From NCBI GenBank assembly GCA_028713915.1, contig JAQTNK010000015.1, forward strand, positions 24,060-88,059: DNA of 64,000 nt. Reading direction: 5' to 3'. The DNA comes from Rhodocyclaceae bacterium. GTDB taxonomy: Bacteria; Pseudomonadota; Gammaproteobacteria; Burkholderiales; Rhodocyclaceae. Below the pieces are notes generated by a model, which saw nothing but the letters and a program-made list of their open reading frames with translations, was not told the origin of the DNA and searched no databases. Numbering within the stretch: position 1 is the stretch's first letter; the number at the start of each line of letters is the position of its first letter. The position numbers were made by a program, and so were the translations under genes. Shown in pieces: positions 11,704 to 21,363 of this stretch.

Positions 11704-12042
11704 ATGTCCACCATTCCCGCCTGCCCGCTTTGCGCCATGGAGAACACCTATCCCGACGGCGCCAACTACGTTTGCGCCGATTGCGGTCACGAGTGGCCGC
11801 AAGCGGCGCTCGCCGCCGCCGACGCCGACGATGCCGTGGTCAAGGATGCCAACGGCAACGTCCTGGCCGACGGCGACGCCGTGGTGCTGATCAAGGACCT
11901 GAAGGTCAAGGGCTCGTCGATCACGCTGAAGATGGGCACCAAGGTCAAGAGCATCCGTCTGGTCGGCGGCGACCACGAGGTCGACTGCAAGATGGACGGC
12001 GGCAGCTTCATGCTGAAGGCCTGCTACCTGAAGAAGACCTGA
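11704..12042 (+). CDS. PhnA/YjdM-family zinc-ribbon protein
   Basis: This small cytosolic protein has 112 residues, the exact family length. An N-terminal zinc ribbon with paired cysteines (CPLC near residue 7 and CADC near 25) is followed by the conserved PhnA domain (VVKDANGNVLADGDAVVLIKDL, KGSSITLKMGTKVKSIRLV). Despite the historic name the family is not a phosphonoacetate hydrolase, and its role is unclear. A -10-like TAGAAT lies at 11668-11673, 30 bp before the ATG, without an obvious -35. It is divergent from the efflux operon. Confidence 0.9.
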   Translation: MSTIPACPLCAMENTYPDGANYVCADCGHEWPQAALAAADADDAVVKDANGNVLADGDAVVLIKDLKVKGSSITLKMGTKVKSIRLVGGDHEVDCKMDGGSFMLKACYLKKT

Positions 12043-12060
12043 GCGGCGGCCGGCGCGACC

Positions 12061-13323
12061 TCAGGGCTCTTCGACGGCCTTGCCGGCGCGCAGGCCGAGG
12101 TCTTTCAGCTTGCGGTAAAGGTGGGTGCGCTCGAGCCCGGTCTTCTCGGCGAGCCGCGTCATGGCGCCGCCTTCGCGCGCCAGGTGGAACTGGAAATAGG
12201 TGCGCTCGAAATACTCGCGCGCCTCGCGCAGCGGCATTTCCATGACTTCCGGCGGCAGTCCCGGCGGCAGGTTGGGGTCGAGCGCCGCGCCGGGGAACAA
12301 GTGGCGCGCCACGTCCTCGGCGGCGATTTCCTCGTCGAGCGCCGCCAGCGCCAGCGACTTCACGGCGCTCCTGAGCTCGGCGTAGCCGCCGGGCCAGGCG
12401 TGCTGGCGCAAGGCGTTCAAGGCCGAAGTGGACAGCCGGCGCAGCGGCACTTCGCCGGCTTCGGTCAGGTGCAGCAGCAGGTGCGCGGCGACGTCGGGGA
12501 TTTCGTCCTTGAGCTGGGCCAGCGTCGGCAGGCCGAGCCAGACGTCGAAGAGGCGCCGCAGCGCGGCGTCCTCCCAGCCGTGCGCGGCCAGGTCGGCCGG
12601 CTCGCCGGCGGTGGCGGCCACCAGGCGCAGGCCGAACTTTTCCAGGCGCTCGAAGGCGAAGACGAGATTCTTCTGCTGCAGGCGCGTCAGCCGCGCCAGT
12701 TCCTCGCAATAGAGCACGCCGCCGGATGCCGCCTGCAGGGCTTCGAGGGTCAGCGGCGTCGAATCGTGGGCGAGGTCGATCCAGGCCTTGCCGGGCACGT
12801 GCAGCGTGCGCGCGGCGAGTTCGACGATGCCGCCGGGCGCCGAGCGCAGCAGCACCGCCGGGTTCTTCGCGGCGACCTGTTCGAGCCGCTTCTTCAGGTC
12901 CTTGAGCGGCGCCGAGCGCGGAAAGGCCGCCAGCGAAAGGCCGCCGGCGCCGGGCTTGCGGCCGAGCTCGAGGCCGCGCTTGATCGCCGCCAGCAGCCGC
13001 TGCATGCCGATCGGCTTTTCGAGGAAATCGAGGGCGCCGATCTTGGTCGCCTCGACCGCCGTGTCGATGGTGCCGTGGCCGGACATCATGATCACCGGCA
13101 TGTTGAGCTGGCCGTTGGCGGCCCATTCCTTGAGCAGCGTGATGCCGTCGGTATCGGGCATCCAGATGTCGAGCAGCACCAGGTCGGGCCGCGCCGCCTC
13201 GCGCGCGCTGCGCGCGCTGGCGGCGTTCTCGGCGAGCGTGACGTCGTGGCCTTCGTCGCGCAGGATGTCCGAAAGCAGTTCGCGGATGCCGATTTCGTCG
13301 TCGACTACAAGTATCTGTGGCAT
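12061..13323 (-). CDS. NtrX-like response regulator with degenerate AAA+ domain
   Basis: The 420-residue product has an N-terminal receiver domain with acidic pocket DDE (residues 8-10), phosphoacceptor Asp about 52 in LLDIWMPDTDG, and Lys in FLEKP. A central domain related to sigma-54 activators follows, and a C-terminal Fis-type helix-turn-helix (GAMTRLAEKTGLERTHLYRKL). The central domain lacks a recognisable Walker A: where GETGTGKE is expected the sequence reads SAPGGIVEL. No GAFTGA loop is seen either. It therefore probably cannot remodel sigma-54 polymerase and may act as a classical DNA-binding regulator. It is encoded 9 bp downstream of its partner kinase. Confidence 0.88.
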   Translation of the reverse strand: MPQILVVDDEIGIRELLSDILRDEGHDVTLAENAASARSAREAARPDLVLLDIWMPDTDGITLLKEWAANGQLNMPVIMMSGHGTIDTAVEATKIGALDFLEKPIGMQRLLAAIKRGLELGRKPGAGGLSLAAFPRSAPLKDLKKRLEQVAAKNPAVLLRSAPGGIVELAARTLHVPGKAWIDLAHDSTPLTLEALQAASGGVLYCEELARLTRLQQKNLVFAFERLEKFGLRLVAATAGEPADLAAHGWEDAALRRLFDVWLGLPTLAQLKDEIPDVAAHLLLHLTEAGEVPLRRLSTSALNALRQHAWPGGYAELRSAVKSLALAALDEEIAAEDVARHLFPGAALDPNLPPGLPPEVMEMPLREAREYFERTYFQFHLAREGGAMTRLAEKTGLERTHLYRKLKDLGLRAGKAVEEP

Positions 13324-13332
13324 GTGTTCATC

Positions 13333-15441
13333 TTACCCTGACGCTGCCAGCGGCAGCTTGATCGTGATCTCGGCGCCGCCGCCGGCGCGGTTGGCGAGCC
13401 GGATTTCGCCGTGGTGCTCGTCGACCACTTTCCTGACGATGGCGAGCCCGAGGCCGGTGCCCTTGGCCTTGGTGGTGACGTAGGGCTCGAAGGCGCGCGA
13501 CAGGATTTGCCGCGGGAAGCCGGCGCCGTTGTCGCTCACCGCGAGCACGGCGCGCATGTCTTCGCGGCGCGTGGCGAGCGTGATGACGGGCGCCGCGACA
13601 GCCGCTTCCGCCAGGGCTTCGCGCGCGTTCTTGACGAGGTTGTGCAGCACCTGGCGCAGCTGGTTGGCGTCCGCCAGCACCGGCGGCAGGTCGGCCGCGA
13701 ATTGCGTCGCGATGTGCACGTCCGCCGCGGCGTAGAGATCGAGCACTTCGTGCAGCAGGGCGTTGAGATCGAGCGCGGCGAGTTCCGGCGGCGGCGTCTT
13801 GGCGTAGTCGCGGAAATCGTTGACCATGTTCTTCATCGCCGCGACCTGGTTGACGATGGTCTGCGTCGAGCGCGTCAGCATTTCCTGCGACGCCGGGTCG
13901 AGCTTGGCGGCGAGCTTGAGCTGCAGGCGTTCGGCGGAAAGCTGGATCGGCGTCAGCGGATTCTTGATTTCGTGGGCCAGCCGCTGCGCCACTTCGCCCC
14001 AGGCGGCCGTGCGCTGCGCCGAAATCATGTGCGTGATGTCGTCGAAGACGACGACGTAGCCGCCGCCGCCGGCCACCGGCAAAGTCGATCCTCGCAGCAG
14101 CAGCGTCTGCAGGGCGCCCTTGTCGTTGGCCAGTTCGAGCTGCTGCTGCCACTCGGCGCCGCGCGCGCGGAAAGCGGCGACGATGGCCGCGGCGAAGGCG
14201 CCGTGGCGCGGCCAGTCGGCGAGCGGCATGTGCTCGGCGCCGGCGAGATCGTCGCCGAGGATGGCGGTGGCGCCGCGGTTGGCCGCGCGCAGGCGGAAAT
14301 CGGCGTCGAAGGCGAGGACGCCGGCCGACAGGTTGGCCAGCACGCTTTCGAGATAGGCGCTGGTGGCTTCGAGTTGATTGCGATGGCGTTCGGTTTCGCG
14401 CCGCGCGTCGTCGAGCTGGCGCGTCATCTTGCTGAAGGATTGCGTCAGCACGCCCAGTTCGTCGTGGGTGGCGACGATGGCGCGCGGCGTGAAGTCGCCC
14501 GCCGCCACGGCCTGCGTGCCTTCGGCGAGAATCAGCAGCGGCCGCGCCAGGCGCTCGGCGAGGAAGAAGGCCAGCGCCACGGCGGCGAACAGCGCCAGCA
14601 GCAGCGTGAAGGTCAACGTCAGCGTGTAGATGCGCTTCAAGCCGTCCTTGCCGAGCTGGAGTTCCTGGTAGTCGCGGTAGGTGGCGGCCACCGAGTCGGC
14701 GCTGCGGGCGATGGCGTCGGGCACCGTCTGGGTCACTTGCAAGATGCGCGGTTCCTCGCCGAGTTCCAGGCCGCGCACGGGCACCAGCGCGCGCAGCACC
14801 AGGCCGGTGGCGGCGTCGCCTTCGACCAGCGCCAGGCCGCGGCCGGAGCGCGCCTGGCGCAGTTGCGCCAGCGCCGGCACGGAAGGCATCAGGCTATCGA
14901 CGTCGCTGGAGCTGCTCGACAGCACGTTGCCGGACATCGCGATCAGCGTCGCCGTCTGCACGCCGGCCTGCTCGCGCAGGCGGTTGAGCAGCGTCGGCCC
15001 GGGCGCGGCGCCGAGATCGAGCGCCATGTTGCGCCCCTTTTCGAGCAGTTCGCCCTGCAGCGTGTCGAGCACCGTGCGGCCGAGGTCGAGGCCGCCTTCG
15101 AGCGCGCTGTCGACGCGCACGTCGAACCAGGAATCGATGCTCTTGACCGCGAACTGCATCGACACGGCATAGACCAGGGCGCCCGGCAGCACCGCCATCA
15201 GCGCCAGCATGACGAGCAGCCGCCATTTGAGCCGCGAGCCGAAGACGCCGCCGCGATAGTCGCGCCACAGCGAGCGCAGCTGCAGGGCAACCAGCCCGAG
15301 CAGGGCGATGCCGGCGATGGCATTGACGCCGATCAGCAGCGGATAGTTGCGCGCGAACAGCGCCGTGTTGGCGCTCGCCGTCGCCAGCAGGAACAGCAGC
15401 ACCGCCGACAGCGCGGCGATGACGGCCAGGGCGATTTTCAT
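13333..15441 (-). CDS. NtrY-like membrane sensor histidine kinase
   Basis: The 702-residue kinase starts with two to three membrane helices (about 1-85). A periplasmic sensor region and a further helix (about 285-305) follow, then a HAMP domain ([20 protein letters not shown]), a PAS domain, and the kinase core. The H-box is [20 protein letters not shown], the N-box [10 protein letters not shown], and the G boxes SDNGAGFP and GTGLGLAIV. This is the NtrY architecture, linked in other proteobacteria to nitrogen or redox sensing. The ATG at 15441 opens on a hydrophobic helix. It forms an operon with the NtrX-like regulator and follows the DUF4390 gene. Confidence 0.9.
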   Translation of the reverse strand: MKIALAVIAALSAVLLFLLATASANTALFARNYPLLIGVNAIAGIALLGLVALQLRSLWRDYRGGVFGSRLKWRLLVMLALMAVLPGALVYAVSMQFAVKSIDSWFDVRVDSALEGGLDLGRTVLDTLQGELLEKGRNMALDLGAAPGPTLLNRLREQAGVQTATLIAMSGNVLSSSSSDVDSLMPSVPALAQLRQARSGRGLALVEGDAATGLVLRALVPVRGLELGEEPRILQVTQTVPDAIARSADSVAATYRDYQELQLGKDGLKRIYTLTLTFTLLLALFAAVALAFFLAERLARPLLILAEGTQAVAAGDFTPRAIVATHDELGVLTQSFSKMTRQLDDARRETERHRNQLEATSAYLESVLANLSAGVLAFDADFRLRAANRGATAILGDDLAGAEHMPLADWPRHGAFAAAIVAAFRARGAEWQQQLELANDKGALQTLLLRGSTLPVAGGGGYVVVFDDITHMISAQRTAAWGEVAQRLAHEIKNPLTPIQLSAERLQLKLAAKLDPASQEMLTRSTQTIVNQVAAMKNMVNDFRDYAKTPPPELAALDLNALLHEVLDLYAAADVHIATQFAADLPPVLADANQLRQVLHNLVKNAREALAEAAVAAPVITLATRREDMRAVLAVSDNGAGFPRQILSRAFEPYVTTKAKGTGLGLAIVRKVVDEHHGEIRLANRAGGGAEITIKLPLAASG

Positions 15442-15544
15442 GGTCCCTCCGCCGGGCCGCCCCCAGGCGAGGCCGCCACGAATCGGCGCGCCCCGCGAGC
15501 CATGGTCGCCCGCTTCCGCGGGAAGGGCGCCGGGAGGCAGGGCC

Positions 15545-16129
15545 TCATTTGGTCTCCGCCGGCACGAACTGCCAGCGCAGCACCTTGGCGTCGACCTGCC
15601 AGTCGCGATCGGCGATGGCGTCGATCTGCAGCGGCTTGGGCAGCTGGCTGCGGTCGAGCGACAGGCGCACGGCCGCATTGTAGGTTTCGCCCGGCTTGAT
15701 GGCCGCCTTGTCGACAACCGGCAGGTCCACGACGCGCGAGATCACGCGCAAGGCTTCGGTCAGCGTGGCGAAGCTTTCGTGCAGGCTGCCGACGGACAGC
15801 CGGTATTGGCGCGTCAGCGCATTGTAGGCGAGCCGGTATTCGAGGCGGCGGTCGGCGATGTGTTCGTTCGACCAGTACCAGCGCGCCCGCGTCAGGTCGA
15901 ACTCGACGTTGAAGTAGAGCGGCAGGCCGCGCGCCACGGCTTCTTCGAGCCGGCTGCCGAGATCGACGGTGAACTTGGCCGACAGCGCATAGCCGTCATC
16001 CGTCGGCGCCAGCGTCGCCTGCTGCGGCTCTATGCTGCCGGCATGAACGGCGGCGGCAGCCAGCAGCAGCATGGCCGCGAGCCACGCGCTAAGCGGATTT
16101 CTCCAAGCGGGCGTAGAAAAAACCGTCAT
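15545..16129 (-). CDS. DUF4390 exported protein
   Basis: The 194-residue product has an N-terminal signal peptide (hydrophobic core [14 protein letters not shown]) and a beta-rich mature part. Family features include [38 protein letters not shown] and a C-terminal [13 protein letters not shown] end. The start chosen overlaps the end of rsmB by 41 bp; an in-frame ATG at 16072 would give a shorter signal peptide. In many betaproteobacteria this gene sits between rsmB and ntrYX, as here. The function is unknown; the location suggests a periplasmic partner of the NtrY-like sensor, which is inference. Confidence 0.82.
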   Translation of the reverse strand: MTVFSTPAWRNPLSAWLAAMLLLAAAAVHAGSIEPQQATLAPTDDGYALSAKFTVDLGSRLEEAVARGLPLYFNVEFDLTRARWYWSNEHIADRRLEYRLAYNALTRQYRLSVGSLHESFATLTEALRVISRVVDLPVVDKAAIKPGETYNAAVRLSLDRSQLPKPLQIDAIADRDWQVDAKVLRWQFVPAETK

Positions 16130-17372
16130 GTTCGGCGCTGGGCAGCAACTGCCATTCGTTGTTGTCGTCGCCCGTCGTCTTCGCCGGCAGGCGGATCGCA
16201 TCGGCGTGGCGGGCCGCGAAGTCCGCCACCTGCAGCGCGTTTTCCTGCGGAAATACCGAGCACGTGCAGTAGAGCATTCTGCCACCAGGGGCGAGCACCT
16301 GCCACAGGGCATCGAGAATTTCGGCCTGGCTGCGTGCGAAATTGGCCACATCGCGAGCGCGCCGCAGCCACTTGATGTCCGGGTGGCGGCGCACCACGCC
16401 GCTGGCGGAGCAGGGCACGTCGGCGAGGATGCGGTCGAAGGGACGGCCGTCCCACCAGTCGGCGACGCGGCGGCAATCGGCCACCTGCACGGCGGCGGCG
16501 AGTCCCAGGCGGGCGAGGTTGTCGCCGATGCGCGCGGCGCGCGCGGCGTCGGCTTCGAGGGCGACGAGATCGAGATCGGCGCCTTCCAGCAGGTGACAGG
16601 TCTTGCCGCCCGGCGCGGCGCAGGCGTCGAGCACGCGCATGCCGGGGCGGGCGTCGAGCAGGCGCGCGGCCTGTTGCGCGCCGTGGTCCTGCACCGAGAC
16701 GCGGCCGGCGGCGAAGCCGGGCAGGCGTTCCACGGCGACGGGCTTGTCGAGCAGGATGGCGCTGTCGTCGAGCGCGCGCCCGGCAATGCCTTCGGTATGG
16801 AGAACGGCGAGATAGGCGGCGGCATCGGTCTGGCGCCGATTGACGCGCAGGCACATCGGCGGATGGCCGTTGCCGGCGGCGGCGATCGCCTGCCAGTCCT
16901 GCGGGTAGGCGGTGATCAGGCGGTCGAGCCACCAGCGCGGATGCTGCCAGCGCGCGACTTCGTCGCCGTCGGCCGCGGCTTCGAGTTCGTCGCGGCGGCG
17001 CAGGAAGTTGCGCAGCACGCCATTGACGAGGCCCTTGAAGTTGCCGCCGGCGAGGCCGGCCGCGGCCCGCACCGCCTGGTCGACGGTGGTATGGACGTCG
17101 TCGGGCCGCTCGGCGATGCGGTGCAGCGCCGCCAGCAGCAGGCCGCGCACCGCGGCGTCGGCGAGCGGCCGGGCGATCAGGCGGGCGAGGCAGAAATCGC
17201 CGCGGCCGTAGCGGCGCAGCGCGCCGTAGGCGAGATTCTGCGCCGCCGCGCGGGTGGGGCCGGCGAGACCCTGCGCGGCGAGCGCCTCGTCGAGGTTCTT
17301 GCCGTCGATGACGGCGGCGACGACCTGCGCGGCAGCGAGCAGGGCGGAAGCGAGCGGGGCGGCGGTATTCAT
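16089..17372 (-). CDS. rsmB: 16S rRNA m5C967 methyltransferase RsmB
   Basis: RsmB methylates C967 of 16S rRNA with S-adenosylmethionine. The 427-residue product has the N-terminal NusB-like RNA-binding domain (to about residue 140). The Rossmann methyltransferase domain follows, with the SAM loop DACAAPGGKTCHLLEG, the PCS motif in DVPCSASGVVRRHPD, and the catalytic-cysteine motif CTCSVFPQEN. The length equals that of E. coli RsmB (429). It overlaps the DUF4390 gene downstream. Confidence 0.95.
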   Translation of the reverse strand: MNTAAPLASALLAAAQVVAAVIDGKNLDEALAAQGLAGPTRAAAQNLAYGALRRYGRGDFCLARLIARPLADAAVRGLLLAALHRIAERPDDVHTTVDQAVRAAAGLAGGNFKGLVNGVLRNFLRRRDELEAAADGDEVARWQHPRWWLDRLITAYPQDWQAIAAAGNGHPPMCLRVNRRQTDAAAYLAVLHTEGIAGRALDDSAILLDKPVAVERLPGFAAGRVSVQDHGAQQAARLLDARPGMRVLDACAAPGGKTCHLLEGADLDLVALEADAARAARIGDNLARLGLAAAVQVADCRRVADWWDGRPFDRILADVPCSASGVVRRHPDIKWLRRARDVANFARSQAEILDALWQVLAPGGRMLYCTCSVFPQENALQVADFAARHADAIRLPAKTTGDDNNEWQLLPSAEHDGFFYARLEKSA

Positions 17373-17415
17373 CGGCGCAGCATACCAGCCGCCGGGGTCA
17401 GGTTCCGTCTCATGC

Positions 17416-18576
17416 CTAGGGCATGATCTCGACGTATTCGTAAACCTCGGCGTCGACGAGCTGGCGGCGCAGCGGCAAGGGCAGGCGGGCGAACCAGGCG
17501 TGCGGGTCGTGGCGGTCGATCTCGCGGCCGAGGAACTTCACGAGTTCGCAGATCGGCTCGACGACGTTGTGCCGGTAGCGTTCGTCGCGCTTGACGTAGC
17601 CGAGGTAGAGATTCTTCATGCAATTGCGCCGGCACCAGGAAAAAGCTTCGCAGGATTCGCACGGCATCGCGGGCGTCGGCTGCAGCGGGCTTTTCTTCAG
17701 CCAGTTGCCCTGGATCTCGCCCATCTGCATCTGCGGCGCGTACATCATGTCGGGACAGGGGAAGATCTGGCCGTTGGGCATGACGTTGAGCAGATGAGTG
17801 GACACGCGGCACTGCGTCTGGCCGGCATACAGCTCGCGCGCCCGCGTCGGCAGCAGCTTGTTGCGCACGATGCCCATCAGCGGCACCAGCGGATAGAGCG
17901 TGTCGCCGGCGGCGAAGAAGCGGTCGACCAGCTTGACCAGCACGGCCTTGCGCTTCTCTATCGAGTCGCCGCCATACATTTCGTCGGCGACGAACTGCCA
18001 GTAGAGATAGTCGATCGCCGCGACGGCGGTGGCCAGTTCGTCGAGCTCTTCAAAGCAGGTGTCGGGATTGCCCCAGGTGACGCGGGCGGTGATGGTGCCG
18101 CCGACGCGCTCGTGGACGTGGTTGAGGTTCTTGATGACCTGGCGCCAGATGCCGCGGCCGCGGTAGCCGTCGGTGGTCTGCTCGCCGCCGTCGATGGAGA
18201 CGAGGATGTTGGACAGCTTCGCCAGCATCCAGTCCGGCAGGTTGTCGAGCAGGGTGCCGTTGGTCTGCAGCTGATAGCGGAACTCGGGGAAGCGCTGCAT
18301 CACCGCCTGCATCATCGCCAGGTTCAGCGTCGGTTCGCCGCCGTAGAAGGTGACGTAGATTTCCTTGCCGGCGAGATGGCGGTCGACGAAGGCGGCGAGC
18401 TGGTCGATGTCGTAGGCGAGTTCGGTCTGCGAGCCGAGCACCTCGCCGACGCCGAGCGAGCAGTAGGTGCACTTGAGGTTGCACTTGAGCGTGGTCAGCA
18501 GCTGCAGTTCGACGCGGCCGCCGACGATGGCATCCGGGTCGGAAACGGCGCCGGCAAAATGGGGTTCGATTAGCAT
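17416..18576 (-). CDS. Radical SAM/SPASM-domain enzyme
   Basis: This cytosolic iron-sulfur enzyme of about 386 residues should generate a 5'-deoxyadenosyl radical. The radical SAM cluster motif CNLKCTYC (CX3CX2C) is at about residues 32-39. GGEPTLN, the SAM-binding segment typical of the family, follows near 90. The C-terminal part is a SPASM-type domain with cysteines in CRVST, NGQIFPCPD, CESCEAFSWCRRNC, predicted to hold auxiliary clusters. SPASM enzymes modify peptides or protein side chains; the substrate here is unknown. The ATG at 18576 is preferred over a TTG at 18612 because that TTG is part of a TTGACA -35 box. It is divergent from the GGDEF-EAL gene. Confidence 0.85.
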   Translation of the reverse strand: MLIEPHFAGAVSDPDAIVGGRVELQLLTTLKCNLKCTYCSLGVGEVLGSQTELAYDIDQLAAFVDRHLAGKEIYVTFYGGEPTLNLAMMQAVMQRFPEFRYQLQTNGTLLDNLPDWMLAKLSNILVSIDGGEQTTDGYRGRGIWRQVIKNLNHVHERVGGTITARVTWGNPDTCFEELDELATAVAAIDYLYWQFVADEMYGGDSIEKRKAVLVKLVDRFFAAGDTLYPLVPLMGIVRNKLLPTRARELYAGQTQCRVSTHLLNVMPNGQIFPCPDMMYAPQMQMGEIQGNWLKKSPLQPTPAMPCESCEAFSWCRRNCMKNLYLGYVKRDERYRHNVVEPICELVKFLGREIDRHDPHAWFARLPLPLRRQLVDAEVYEYVEIMP

Positions 18577-18584
18577 GGGCGCGG

Positions 18585-18612
18585 ACTCTACTACGGCGCC
18601 GCGCGCTGTCAA
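18585..18612 (-). promoter_or_regulatory. Promoter of the radical SAM gene
   Basis: A consensus -35 TTGACA (minus strand, 18607-18612) and a -10 TAGAGT (18585-18590) are separated by 16 bp. The -10 ends only 8 bp from the ATG at 18576, so the transcript would be leaderless or nearly so. This also decides the start codon. Confidence 0.55.
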
Positions 18613-18680
18613 GCGCCCAGGTCAATTCGTCATATGTCGCCGGCGCGGCACAAGCCGTGTGCTGCCAGGAGCCGATCATG

Positions 18681-18710
18681 GTGACAGGCGCAGGCCGCTT
18701 GTGCTATACG
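18681..18710 (+). promoter_or_regulatory. Promoter of the GGDEF-EAL gene
   Basis: A -35 GTGACA (18681-18686), an 18 bp spacer and an extended -10 (TGC then TATACG, 18705-18710) read toward the GGDEF-EAL gene. A GC-rich inverted repeat (GCGCCGC / GCGGCGC with a five-base loop, starting at about 18729) lies in the leader between promoter and coding region and could fold in the RNA. Confidence 0.5.
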
Positions 18711-18787
18711 ATAGTTATATGTTGCGAGCGCCGCCGCAAGCGGCGCCGCCGGCAATGCCGGATCCAACGCAGAGTAGGGAGGCTGAC

Positions 18788-18844
18788 TTGAAAAATACAA
18801 AGCCCCTGATGAGCGCCATTGCCGCCGGCGGCGGCCGCGCATGA
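18788..18844 (+). CDS. Possible 18-residue leader peptide coupled to the GGDEF-EAL gene
   Basis: A strong ribosome site AGGGAGG (18776-18782) stands 5 bp before a TTG that opens an 18-codon frame (product ends AIAAGGGRA). Its stop TGA overlaps the ATG of the GGDEF-EAL gene (ATGA). The ribosome site is badly placed for that ATG itself, about 58 bp away. Translation of the peptide could therefore control translation of the large gene by coupling. An in-frame ATG at 18719 gives a longer form without a good ribosome site. No homologue is recognised. Confidence 0.4.
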   Translation: MKNTKPLMSAIAAGGGRA

Positions 18845-21363
18845 CATCCGCATCGACCCGCGGCGGCGAGGCCACGGCGGAAGAGACGCTGACGCAATTG
18901 CTGGAGTGGCAGCGCGCCATCCTCGAAGGCACCAATCACTCGATCATCGCCACCGACCCCGACGGCCTCATCGTCAGTTTCAACAAGGGCGCCGAGCAGA
19001 TGCTCGGCTATCGGGCCGACGAAGTGGTCGGACGTTCGACGCCGGCCATCATCCACGACGCCGGCGAAGTCGCCGCCCGCGCCGCCGCGCTGAGCGCCGA
19101 ACTCGGCGAGCCCGTCGCGCCGGGCTTTGCGGCCTTCGTCGCCAAGGCGCGGCGCGGCACGGTCGATGAGCGCGAATGGACCTATTTGCGCAAGGACGGC
19201 GCCCGCGTGCCGGTGCTGCTGTCGGTGACCGCCCTGCGCGACGGCGACGGCGGCATCCGCGGCTACCTCGGCATCGCCATCGACATCGGCGCGCGCAAGC
19301 GGCTCGAAGAGGCGACCGCGCAGGCCAAGGCCAACGAGCTCGCACGCGCCCTGATCCGGGCCATCGCCGAGGGCGTCATCGGCTTCGAGGAGCGGGCGCC
19401 CTACCGCGTGCGCTTCCTCAATCCCCATGCCGAGCGGCTCCTCGGCCTCAGCGAAGCCGCGGCGAGCGGCCGCCTGCTGGCCGACCTGGTCGAACTGCTG
19501 CCCGAAGCGGGCGCCTGCTGCTGCAGCGTCGCCGACTGGCCCGCCTGCCCGCACGGCGGCGTCTTCGAGGCGAACGTGCGCACCCGCGCCCGGCCCGAGG
19601 GCTTTCCCGCCGCCCTGGCCTTCGCCCCCATCGTCGACGGCGGCGACGGTCTCGCCGTGCTCACGCTCCAGGACATCGGCGCCCGCCGTCAGGCCGAGGA
19701 GAAGCTGCGGCTGTCCGACAAGGTCTTCGAGTTCAGCGCCGAGGCCATCATCATCACCGATGCCGAGGCGCGCATCCTCGCCGTCAATCCGGCCTTCACC
19801 TTCCTCACCGGCTATCGCCCGGACGAGGTCCTCGGCCAGAATCCGCGCGTCCTCCAGTCCGGCCGCCACGACGCCGCCTTCTATGCCGGCATGTGGCGCG
19901 CCCTGATCGACGACGGCCATTGGGAAGGCGAACTCTGGGACCGCCGCAAGGACGGCAGCCAGTACCCGAAGTGGCTCAGCATCAACGCCGTGCGCGCCGA
20001 CGGCCGCACCACCCACTACGTCGCGCTGTTTGCCGACATCTCGGAGCGCAAGGAAAACGAGAACCGCATTCGCTTCCTCGCCGAGCACGACCACCTGACC
20101 GGCCTGCCCAACCGGCGCCTGCTCGAAGCGCGCGCGCGCCAGATGATCGCCTCGAACCGCCGCCGCGACGCCGGGCTCGCCCTCATGGTCATCGATCTCG
20201 ACCGCTTCAAGAATGTAAACGACACGCTCGGCCATCTGGCCGGCGACGAGCTGCTGATCGAAGTGGCGAAGCGCCTGGTCGCCAGCGTGCGGGGCTCCGA
20301 CACCGTGGTGCGCCTGGGCGGCGACGAGTTCGTCGTGCTGCTCGAGGACATGCATGTCGCCGCCGACGTCGCCGCGGTGGCGGCGAAGATCCGCGCCGCG
20401 CTCAACCAGCCGATCATGATCGCCGACAAGGCCGTGCACGCGCCGCCCAGCATCGGCATCGCTCTGTATCCCGAGGACGGCGAGGACATCGAGACTCTGC
20501 TGCGCAATGCCGATACGGCCTTGTATCGCGTCAAGGCGACCGGCCGCAATGCCTGGCTGTTCTATACCGGCGCCATGAACAAGGCCGTGCGCGAACGCCT
20601 GCAGCTGGAAGATGATATTCGCCACAGCCTCGCCGCCGCCGGCTTTCGCCTGCATTTCCAGCCGCAGTTCGAAGTCGGCAGCGAACGCATCGTCGCCTGG
20701 GAAGCGTTGTTGCGCTGGCCGCATCCCGAACGCGGCTGGGTCGCGCCGGAAGAGTTCATCCCGCTGGCCGAGGAGACCGGACTCATGCTGCCGCTCGGCG
20801 AATGGGTGCTGCGCACCGCCTGCCGCGAAGTGCGCCGCTGGGAAGACCAGGGCCTGGGCCGCTTTCGCGTCGGCGTCAATCTGTCGGCGTGCCAGTTCGC
20901 CGCGCCCGACCTCGCCGACAAAGTCGCCGCCGCCCTCGCCGAGGCCGGCCTCGACGCCGCGCGGCTCGAACTGGAAATCACCGAACGCATGCTCATGGGC
21001 CCCGGTTCGGCGGCGACGCTGCAGCGGCTCAAGGCCCTCGGCGTCATGCTGACGCTGGACGATTTCGGCTCCGGCTATTCGTCGCTCGCCTACCTCAAGT
21101 CGTTCGCCGTGGATCGGCTCAAGATCGACCGCGCCTTTGTCGGCGACGTCACCCACGACGCCAACGACGCCGCCATCGTCCGCGCCGTGATTTCGCTGGC
21201 GCAGGCGCTCGACATGAAAGTGGTCGCCGAAGGCGTGGAAACCGCCGCGCAGACGGACTTCCTCGTCGCCCATGGCTGCGGCGAAACCCAAGGCTTCCTG
21301 CGCGGCGGCCCGATGCCAGCCGAGGCGGTGGCCGCCTTCCTCGCCGCCCGCGCCGCTCAGTAG
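18841..21363 (+). CDS. PAS-GGDEF-EAL cyclic-di-GMP enzyme
   Basis: The 840-residue cytosolic protein has a PAS domain (about 20-145), a second weaker PAS-like region (about 160-290) and a third PAS with PAC (about 290-405). A GGDEF domain follows, with the intact motif at about 493-497 and the RxxD inhibitory site RGSD five residues before it. The EAL domain starts with EALLRW at about 621 and includes [16 protein letters not shown] and EGVET. Both catalytic motifs are intact, so it could make and degrade cyclic-di-GMP under control of the PAS sensors. No membrane helix is present. The 3' end overlaps convergent htpX by 7 bp. Confidence 0.93.
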   Translation: MTSASTRGGEATAEETLTQLLEWQRAILEGTNHSIIATDPDGLIVSFNKGAEQMLGYRADEVVGRSTPAIIHDAGEVAARAAALSAELGEPVAPGFAAFVAKARRGTVDEREWTYLRKDGARVPVLLSVTALRDGDGGIRGYLGIAIDIGARKRLEEATAQAKANELARALIRAIAEGVIGFEERAPYRVRFLNPHAERLLGLSEAAASGRLLADLVELLPEAGACCCSVADWPACPHGGVFEANVRTRARPEGFPAALAFAPIVDGGDGLAVLTLQDIGARRQAEEKLRLSDKVFEFSAEAIIITDAEARILAVNPAFTFLTGYRPDEVLGQNPRVLQSGRHDAAFYAGMWRALIDDGHWEGELWDRRKDGSQYPKWLSINAVRADGRTTHYVALFADISERKENENRIRFLAEHDHLTGLPNRRLLEARARQMIASNRRRDAGLALMVIDLDRFKNVNDTLGHLAGDELLIEVAKRLVASVRGSDTVVRLGGDEFVVLLEDMHVAADVAAVAAKIRAALNQPIMIADKAVHAPPSIGIALYPEDGEDIETLLRNADTALYRVKATGRNAWLFYTGAMNKAVRERLQLEDDIRHSLAAAGFRLHFQPQFEVGSERIVAWEALLRWPHPERGWVAPEEFIPLAEETGLMLPLGEWVLRTACREVRRWEDQGLGRFRVGVNLSACQFAAPDLADKVAAALAEAGLDAARLELEITERMLMGPGSAATLQRLKALGVMLTLDDFGSGYSSLAYLKSFAVDRLKIDRAFVGDVTHDANDAAIVRAVISLAQALDMKVVAEGVETAAQTDFLVAHGCGETQGFLRGGPMPAEAVAAFLAARAAQ

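Noticed and set aside
18715..21291. 858-codon minus-strand frame antisense to the GGDEF-EAL gene
   Set aside because: Its sequence is Gly/Ala/Arg/Glu/His-rich with no domain, and it mirrors a perfectly conserved PAS-GGDEF-EAL protein. It is a shadow caused by high GC at third codon positions.
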